Shown in pieces: positions 57,313 to 64,000 of a stretch of DNA of 64,000 nucleotides. The translations under genes and the position numbers were made by a program. Each line of letters starts with the position of its first letter. The stretch's first letter is position 1. Origin of the DNA: Maratus speciosus (lineage: Eukaryota; Arthropoda; Arachnida; Araneae; Salticidae); NCBI GenBank assembly GCA_963932465.1, contig OZ010786.1, forward strand, positions 272,770,411 to 272,834,410, given 5' to 3'. The notes under the pieces were generated by a model. The model was not told the DNA's origin. It did not search any database and worked only from the letters and a program-made list of their open reading frames with translations.

Positions 57313-59117
57313 ATGACCAGTGAAAGTAGCCGTAACGATTCATCTGATAATGAGTCAGAAGCTGAGATTTCGAAAAAGAAGAGATGAGGTTTTAGAAATG
57401 TCCATTTGTGAAAAAAAGAAATCACAGCGTCTACTTGGTCAATCTTACGTGAGTACAAGTACTGGGAGTTTAGTGTCAGCTAAATCTAACAATAATAGTG
57501 ACTGTGCCTGTAAAAAAAACTGCACTCAGCAGTTTAGTAGTGAAGAAAAGCAGCAGTTGCTTGCATTCGTTTACAATGGAGGACCGAAAAATGAATATGA
57601 CATATATATGACGAGTCTCATTGAATACGCGAAGGTTAATCGCCGCCGTTCAAAACGCGAAAATCCGAAAAAACGGGATAATACATTTACATATTTTGCT
57701 ATGAAAGGAAATGAAAAAATTCAAGTATGCCGTCAAGCCGTCTCCATTTTATACGCTATAAAAAATAAGGCTATTTTTCACCTTACCTCACTTAAATCGG
57801 TGGGAAAACTAAATGAAGATAAACGAGGGCATCATCGTAATCGAGGTAATGTCTTAACAAACGAAGCAATTATATTGATGAACATATGTGGTCATTTCCC
57901 CTTAAACAATCTCATTAGAGCAGCAAAAATATATAATACTTAGAAGCGAACCGAAACGTCAAAATAATGCATGAACTTAAAAAAAAAAATAACCCCCAAT
58001 ACCAATGCGTAAAATAGGACTATTACAGAAAATATTTTAATGATAATCATGACTACAGATTCGGCCGGCCATAAGTAGACGTTTGTTCGACTTGCGAAGA
58101 ACTGGATGCAAAAATAAAGAGTCCATCTCTCAATGAAATTGCGAAGAGAGTCGGGGTTGCGGAAAAATGATACATCTTAAACGTGCTAAAAAGTTTTATA
58201 ATAAAAAGAAACAAATTTTGACCTTATGTCAGGAAAGAGAAGATGTGGGAGCCATTGTATTTGATTACATGCAAAATCTTCCCATTCCTAAGATCCCAGT
58301 TCAGGGGATGTTTTATTTAAGAAAACTATGGCTGTATGTGTTTTTTGCTCACGACATAAAGACGAACTCAGTTGATTTCTACACTTATCATGAGGGTGAA
58401 GCTAAACGGGGCCCGGATGAAATATGCAGTTTGCTGTGGAAAACTATACAGAACTTGGATCCCTCTGTCAAAGAACTACACGTTTTTAGCGATGCTTGCG
58501 GGGGGGGGGGGGGGAATAGAAATAACACCCTTATAAGATTCTTTCTCACTCGTGTTGCAATGAATCGTCTTGAAAAAATATATCAATACTTTCCTGTGCG
58601 TGGCCATTCGTTTTTACAGTGTGACGGAAATTTCGGGACTGCTAAATGACTCATTAGGAGAAAGGGCAGGATTTACGTTCCAAATGAATATAATAATCTT
58701 ATCTTGGCAGCAAAAATCAGGGGTTTTTCAGTTAAACTCATTACTTCTAACGACATACTTGATTTTAAAAACTCATGGCAGCAATGTTTCAAGAAAAGCT
58801 GTACGTCATTAGGCAAGACAACAACATTCAAGATTTCGCAATATAGAAGCTTTGAGTATAATTCAAGTCATAAACGTTTCTTGGTATGTTCCGAATTTGT
58901 CGATTGTTTCATTAAAGCTACATTTTTGCTCCTAAAACCTTCTACAAACCCGAAAATACCAGAAACTCCTTCGTATGTTACTAAAATACCCATAAATGAG
59001 AAAAAAATGAACGATATACAAAAAATAATGCAATATATTCCTGAAGAATTCAAAGAGTTTTATATTATTCTGACCTGGCCAACTACAAGATCCGAAGGTG
59101 AAGAAATAGATGAATAA
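57313..59117 (+). pseudogene. Transposase-like protein of an uncharacterised arthropod family (DUF7869-like), broken
   Basis: ATG at 57313 opens an acidic Ser/Asp-rich N-terminus (MTSESSRNDSSDNESEAEIS). Frames shift near 57385, 57935 and 58167. Nonsense codons lie at 58015, 58072 and 58647. In order: a CACKKNC zinc-like motif (about 57502), a basic region RRRSKRENPKKRD, VCRQAVSILYAI (about 57727), RFGRP and VCSTCEELDAKI (about 58060-58110), FDYMQNLPIPKIP (about 58260), LWLYVFFAHD, YTYHEGEAKRGPDEI, FSDACGG (about 58489), YFPVRGHSFLQCD (about 58588-58626) and IYVPNEYNNLILAAK. The three Asp-containing blocks FDYMQN, FSDACGG and HSFLQCD are spaced as in an RNase-H-fold nuclease. From memory this resembles the DUF7869 type; that name needs checking. 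Reconstructed length is about 590-600 residues. Confidence 0.72.
58497..58514 (+). repeat. Poly-G run inside a conserved block
   Basis: A run of 15 or so G encodes GGGGG after FSDAC, where relatives normally have a GGQN-type sequence. It replaces the conserved Gln and may be slippage, decay or a base-calling artefact. Confidence 0.7.
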
Positions 59118-59430
59118 TAGAGTGTCCTTACGCTTTTTCTAATAAATAAATAGTTTTTTGTCATTATATTGTTTATTATTTCAATTTATTTTGTATATAG
59201 TATATGATAAATTGGAAGAAGGGAATAAATCCAACACATTTACATATACATATATAAATGAATATTATATATTTCAGCCAGCTCTATTAGTAAATAAATC
59301 AGAATTTATATTTTCTTCATTATCATTTATATGACATGAGCCTATAAGTTGAAAGTAAAAACTTAAAGTTTTTTTCATCTCCATTCTTATATTTTGGATT
59401 TATTCCCTTCTTCCAATTGGTGGTTCAATT

Positions 59431-59604
59431 TTACATTATACCATTTCTTTATGTGGCTTTAAATCTAATTATATCATATTTACTTGATATATAACGTTCA
59501 AGGCGAATATTTTTAGCCAGTTTTTATTGCACTTATATCGTTTACCCTTCACGTACCCCCCCCCCCCCCCCAAAAAAAAAAAATAAAATAAAATAAAATA
59601 AAAT

Positions 59605-59635
<31 letters not shown>

Positions 59636-59892
59636 TAAAAGACACATCCGTGTAAGATTTTGTTCAAAACGTAAAGATGTAACATTAAAAAAGAAAGACT
59701 ACAATCAGGTAGACTCTCAATAAAAAAAAAATATTCCAATGTTGAGAAGTTTCTTTTTTATTCATACTGAAAGCGCTGCTGTCATAATCGGATTACCATT
59801 TTGCGATCTATGAAAGTGTTCTAGATTGTATGTTTATTCATGCAGTTATGTTAGTTCTGTGGACACTTAATTGAGGCGGAATCTTTTTTGAA
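59431..59892. other. Spacer with poly-C and AAAAT/AAAT microsatellite
   Basis: At about 59555-59640 a run of C is followed by A and then AAAAT and AAAT repeats. The remaining sequence shows nothing. The AATAAAC on the reverse strand near 59830 could be a polyadenylation signal for the small frame at 59893-60054. Confidence 0.6.
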
Positions 59893-60054
59893 TCATTCGT
59901 CTACTGCACGGCAATGGTCTTGTATCGCATGGATTCCACTGATGCTATCTCTCAGCTCGGAGACGTCTTCGATAAAAGTATGGGTGTTCTCTTCACTCGC
60001 TTTGTCCATGTGTTCGGGTACAGCAGCTGTAGAAGTACTCGCGCTATTGTTCAT
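59893..60054 (-). CDS. Small open frame of 53 codons, unknown
   Basis: The reverse strand reads MNNSASTSTAAVPEHMDKAS, then EENTHTFIEDVSELRDSISG and IHAIQDHCRAVDE before TGA. Its composition (balanced codons, higher GC than the surroundings, an acidic amphipathic helix-like segment) is more coding-like than most frames here. No family is recognised and no splice context was established. It may be an exon, a transposon-encoded fragment or chance. Confidence 0.25.
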   Translation of the reverse strand: MNNSASTSTAAVPEHMDKASEENTHTFIEDVSELRDSISGIHAIQDHCRAVDE

Positions 60055-61332
60055 CACGTCAAATTTACGACATTCCCAAAAGAGTTTCGTCAGGGCAGTG
60101 CCAGAAATTGGGAGTGGAGATGAATTTGGGATTTTTATTTTTTTGGAGGCCGAGCCAGCCCGAACCTGATGATTTTAAATCCGAGCCAAAAACATTTTGT
60201 ATCATCAAAGTTCGAACACGCTCGAACCAGATACTGAAAATATAAAACAGGAAAAACAATAAGAAATAATGTCAAAAGTAACAAAAGTAATATCTTATTG
60301 TTAAATAACTTCTTACATAAAAATATTATTGAATGACAATTTAAATTCAATCTAATAAATAGACAAGTTTGGTATCAAATAAAAATATACTTATTACTTA
60401 AAACGGTTCTCACATTTTCTCCCCCTTAACAGGCATATCTGATGAACACGTTAACGAAGTGTGTTTAATGAATAAATGCATGAAATCTCCAGTAATTAGT
60501 ATTTATATCACGAAGAATCGAACAACGTTTTTCAGTTTCATATAAAAGGTGTACAAAATATTCGAACCTTCTTCATAATAATTTTTTGTAATTGACAGGA
60601 TCCTGAAAGTCAAATTAAATAAAAAATTTGACACAATTATCTGAAAGATCCGATACTTTTATAGGAAAGAGGAAACACTGCTGGATTACTTTTCTATCGT
60701 AATAACAATACATGAAAATTATGTCTACTTACGAATGAAAGTGACTTCGTAAATGTGCATAGAGTATAGCCTCAGCAGACGAGTTCATGATGAAAATAGA
60801 TATAATGGTCACAAAAAGTATTTTCGTGTAAAGAGCGATTATGACCCATGCACAATAGAAAACTGAAAAATTCACAAACTCAAGTTAATTCTAGAAAAAA
60901 AAATCCGGTTGCATTTTAAAAACAAAATAGACAATACAATTAAAAAAAATTCTCTGTCACAAACGAAAACCGAACAAAAAACAAACTCATTGTTCGCCTC
61001 TCCTTCGACATCACTAGATCATCGCCAGCAATGCCAGACGTAAATTTTATTATCGTATTTTGCGTCATAGTATCTAAACTAAGTAAATAGTATGCAAATA
61101 GATAGTGTGATGCAAAGAAAACATTTACACAAATTTTACTGATGGTTCTGGATATCGTGACGCAAAAGATAAATGAATTTATTGTATTAAATACATTTAA
61201 TACATAACACCAGCTGAGAAAATGTATGACATATTTGATAGTGTATTGAAAAAAAATGTTTCAATTTCTAAATATATTTCAGAAGACAAAACATAAGTAT
61301 GTGTAAAGTAATTTTTTTAACTAATCTAAGTC
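60055..61332. other. AT-rich region, no gene recognised
   Basis: A GC-richer block at 60060-60235 contains GAGCCAGCCCGAAC and CTCGAACCAG, with no clear pairing partner. The rest is AT-rich and unassigned. Confidence 0.4.
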
Positions 61333-62251
61333 AGATCACAGCGTCACTTTAATTTTGATATCATATCTCTTAAAACTCATATTTTGAATGAAAAAGTATC
61401 AGTGATTAAAAATAAATACAACAAAAAAGAAAAATTAAATATACATAAATTCATTTTAATAGCACAGCGTCACTTAAAATTTGATATCAGAATTTTTAAG
61501 ACCCATATTTCAGATTCATATAGCCATAAAGTAAAGTGCTGCGTCAAACTTTTAACCCATTAAGGATTTTTGTATTGATATCATTACTTTTTTAGGTTTA
61601 GGATCAAAAGATTAAAAAAGTACACCTTCATAGATAAAATTGGATTAAATTTTCTAGAAACAAAATAAACTTAATGAAATACTAAAATTTTACAAAAAGT
61701 GCATGAAAAATAGAATACTTTTAATTCATATCTTGGTACTACTTGCGGATTCGCCCGGAGTTCGCCTTGTTTCTTTGTTGATCATCGCCGATGTTAAATT
61801 TATTTATTTGGATTTATTTATTTTGTTATTTATGTTTGTTGTTTATGTTATGTTTGTTGTTGTTTATATTATGTTTGTTATGTTATTAAATTAAGCATAA
61901 AGTGATTATAAATGACCGACAAAGAAACAAGATGGCGGACTCCGGGTGAATTCGCAAGTAGTTCCCATATCTTTTAAAACTCATACTTTGAATTTATGAG
62001 AGATATGAATGATAAAGCATCAATGATTAAACTTTTATACATCTTTTTAAATTGAACATAATTTTTGCAGATGCGATTATAAAAAAATAAAATGATGAAA
62101 TACATATAGAGATTATAATTAATAGCATAGCGTCACTCAAAATTTGATATCATTATTTTTAAGTTCCATATTTAAAATTCTTAGAGCATAAGATAAAGTG
62201 CTGCGTCACAAACTTTTAACCCATTAAGGGGTTTTGTATTGATACTACTTA
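61333..62251 (+). repeat. Direct repeats with GCGTCAC boxes
   Basis: The succession ATATCT, TTAAAACTCATA, GTGATTAAA or ATGATTAAA, ATAGCAYAGCGTCACT, AAATTTGATATCA, AAGTGCTGCGTCA, CTTTTAACCCATTAAGG and TTTGTATTGATA occurs at about 61363-61590 and again at about 61966-62250. A further partial block (CACAGCGTCACTTTAATTTT) is at 61337. Between the two longer copies lie other sequence and the MITE at 61735. Confidence 0.8.
61735..61965. mobile_element. hAT-type MITE with 8 bp target duplication, 231 bp
   Basis: CATATCTT is present directly on both sides (61727-61734 and 61966-61973). The ends GGTACTACTTGCGGATTCGC and, reversed, GGAACTACTTGCGAATTCAC are inverted repeats that continue through CCGGAGT-CGCC and TTGTTTCTTTGT. 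An 8 bp duplication is typical of hAT elements. The interior is T-rich and non-coding; the open frame there (61703-61894) is low complexity. Confidence 0.88.
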
Positions 62252-62859
62252 CAGGGATGGGAATTTTCAGAAAATATTACCAAACAAAGATTTATTTTAT
62301 GAGCCAGCAAGATACAACGTGCAGTTCAAAAACAATGAGAAAACACACAGCAAAAATAGTTTACACTGTTACTAAGAAATTGTTTCTATAGTAGTCACTG
62401 TTACTAAGAAATGATTAATTGTTATTAAAAAATATATACAACAGAGGAAAGTTTAGTATAAGATAGAACTTAGCACTATCGAAGTGAATTTGAAAAATAT
62501 AACCAACTATTAAAAAAAATATTTTTGCCAGACCTTATATAGCCTGCAGTATTTTCAAAGATTGCCTAAAAATCCACTCGCCCTACGAGGAAAGGTACTC
62601 ACCAGTGGCGAGTAAAATGATGTATTTCCTGACTATTTAAAGTGTTTTCAACTGGTTTTAATTGCAAGAGAAGATTTTTAACATTATACTATGAAGATTA
62701 TAGTTTCTGATAATTCAAAGAAATTTTATAGTGTTATCATTAATAATTTTAGTATAATGGCTGTGGTTATTGATAAAAGTTTCAAAACAAGTTATTTGAC
62801 TGTTCTAGTGAAAGTTGCAAGGTAAGAGTAGTGTAAAATTGATCATTGCATTCTTTTAA
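62252..62859. other. Possible 3' part of a hAT-like element
   Basis: CAGGGATGGGAATTTTC at 62252 interrupts the direct repeat described before it and looks like a hAT terminus (CAGGG-TGGG). The hAT-like transposase remnant in reverse orientation follows at 62860. No gene is seen in between. The opposite terminus was not located with confidence. Confidence 0.35.
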
Positions 62860-63180
62860 CCAAGCATATACAGCATGGAAATTGTGAAAGTACTTTTGTA
62901 TTTCAATGACATGTTTTGTAATTGTTTGTGGAGTTATATTGTCACCTAGAAGATTTAACCAATGAGTAGAGCAACCATATGCTTTAAGTTTATCAGTATC
63001 TCTTCATTCTTGCCTCATGTAGTTAAAATAAAATCCTTAAAACCCTGTTTTAAAATACTAGTATAATTTTTGCCAGCAACACAAATTGTGGCAAAAGGTA
63101 TTTTTGATGTGATGGTCTTTTCCACTTCGGCACAAATTGGCCATCAATGGTTGAAGTTCACAATAATTTTCAGAAACAGA
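62860..63180 (-). pseudogene. hAT-like transposase fragment
   Basis: Reverse-strand translation in two or three frames gives EVEKTITSKIPFATICVAGK, ILKQGFKDFILTT, then LKAYGCSTHWLNLLGDNITP, QTITKHVIEIQKYFHNFH and AVYAWLK. The YGCS.HWLNLL...I..HV.E.QKYF..H...AWLK sequence is the DUF659-like region of BED-type hAT transposases. Frameshifts and stops show decay. Neither the zinc finger nor the C-terminal dimerisation domain is recognisable. Confidence 0.68.
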
Positions 63181-64000
63181 TAGGTAAAATTTGTGATATT
63201 TACTTTTGCTAAGCAACGGTGATTATAGAAAATTGCAGACAATGGATGCACATATTATTAGTGACATTTTAGATACCGTGTCCTTGCACCATTTAAAAAA
63301 AAGCTAAGCGTAACTAGAGATGTAAAAGCTGTATTTTATTTGGTGATAGATGATAGATTTTTTAATTGCCACTTTAAAAACTTTAATTGCCGTGTGTCAG
63401 GGTTGGCCTTTTATGACTCATTCGAGACAAATTATTAATAATCTAAAATATTTCTATAGCAACAGTAAAAAAGTCTTAAAGATTCACTAGATGGAACCCG
63501 TCAAAACTTGATGGCACCAAACGAAAAAGTCTAACTCTTTAAAATGTTATTTACTGACATAACAACATCAACAAATCTCTCATTATTTGGTACCAATTTC
63601 ATATAAAATACATTCATATCTACTACGATCATAAAATCCTTATTAGAATCGGTAGATAATTAACTAGTATGTAGTGCATACAAATGCATTTTGTGTGCAC
63701 TGATGTTAGATAATGACGAAAATGTATTGTACAATATATATCGGTATCATGCTGATCGATGGCAAAGCACTTTTAAGTAGGGATGGGCAATGTCTAGAAT
63801 TAAATATCATGATAAATCAGCACATTTATATCACATTCCGATATCTTGATTTAGGAAAGTGCACCCCGGGGAAGGGGGGGGGAGCAAAGTGGTGGGCGGA
63901 GCACCGGAAATGGATAAAATGATTAAGCAGTCACAGGCCTTTCCAACGATATATCACATAACGGGTGTCGGCAAAGTTTAGGAAAGTGCCCCCTTTGGGG
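63181..64000. other. Window end: decayed hAT surroundings and a short direct repeat
   Basis: Upstream hAT sequence cannot be followed beyond about 63330. TTTAGGAAAGTGC followed by CCC occurs at about 63851 and 63978, the second running off the window. A purine-rich G run lies at 63870-63882. TAGGGATGGGCAATG at 63779 resembles a hAT end but in the same direction as the one at 62252. Confidence 0.35.

Larger units (their letters stand above)
56679..59430 (+). mobile_element. DNA transposon with an uncharacterised RNase-H-like transposase, 2.75 kb
   Basis: The left end AATTGAACCACCAATTGGAA and the right end (the same sequence reversed, ending at 59430) form 31-32 bp inverted repeats, with the continuation GAANGGAATAAA. 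A second, inverted copy of TTGGAAGAAGGGAATAAA lies about 170 bp inside each end (56865-56883 reverse; 59211-59229 forward), so each terminus can fold into its own hairpin. The only gene inside is the transposase-like pseudogene at 57313-59117, with AATAAA at 59142 downstream. A MITE sits in its 5' leader. No clear target duplication was found. The arrangement strongly suggests that this gene family is the transposase of a DNA transposon. Confidence 0.75.

Noticed and set aside
61703..61894. 63-codon hydrophobic frame resembling a membrane segment
   Set aside because: It is a TTTATTTATTT/TTTGTT low-complexity stretch inside a MITE.

Overview
The window is AT-rich eukaryotic DNA, most likely from an arthropod and probably an insect. 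The evidence is the mix of mobile-element families (Tc1-like, pogo-like, piggyBac-like, hAT-like, Copia, a non-LTR element of the endonuclease/reverse-transcriptase type), the CAG-CAGTGGACTG plus GATGAT tail common in insect non-LTR elements, and two uncharacterised gene families that, as I remember them, are dispersed through arthropod genomes. I found no intact host gene. The whole window reads as a transposon and satellite graveyard with nested insertions.

Layout. 0.4-1.1 kb holds the dead 3' end of a non-LTR retrotransposon. 1.8-5.0 kb holds dispersed repeats and a three-copy 222-225 bp tandem repeat. 6.1-10.2 kb holds three consecutive TA-flanked DNA elements; two are giant palindromes (909 bp and about 1.55 kb) and one has inverted ends. 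10.7-13.7 kb is a broken Copia pol gene split by a 0.58 kb insertion. 15.7-18.6 kb carries a TTAA-flanked MITE, another MITE and degenerate tandem repeats. 18.9-21.2 kb is an inverted duplication, arms about 1 kb, of an uncharacterised repetitive gene. 22.4-26.2 kb is a piggyBac-like element containing a 1.1 kb mariner-type element.

26.6-38.3 kb is a satellite array of about 26 units of about 352 bp, with a trimeric higher-order pattern in part of it. It is interrupted by a Tc1-like element (both terminal repeats visible, dead transposase, and a heat-shock-type promoter motif upstream of it) and a pogo-like element that keeps a helix-turn-helix fragment. 38.3-50.5 kb is a composite flank of the satellite. 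A 4.3 kb dispersed element made of internal tandem modules sits in it, with an insert carrying two tRNA-like genes in opposite orientation inside a hairpin. Next to that is a complete Copia element with 491 bp LTRs and a 5 bp target duplication.

50.5-56.7 kb holds fragments: a Tc1 N-terminus, a near-perfect 105 bp hairpin, a second copy of the 4.3 kb element's front, and a C-terminal zinc finger of pogo type. 56.7-59.4 kb is the most interesting unit. It has matching inverted termini and a single multi-exon-free gene remnant encoding an RNase-H-like, transposase-like protein of an uncharacterised family. 59.4-64 kb holds microsatellites, a MITE with an 8 bp target duplication, direct repeats and a hAT-like transposase remnant.

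All coding regions seen carry frameshifts or stops. The nested structure allows relative dating of insertions but gives no functioning pathway.
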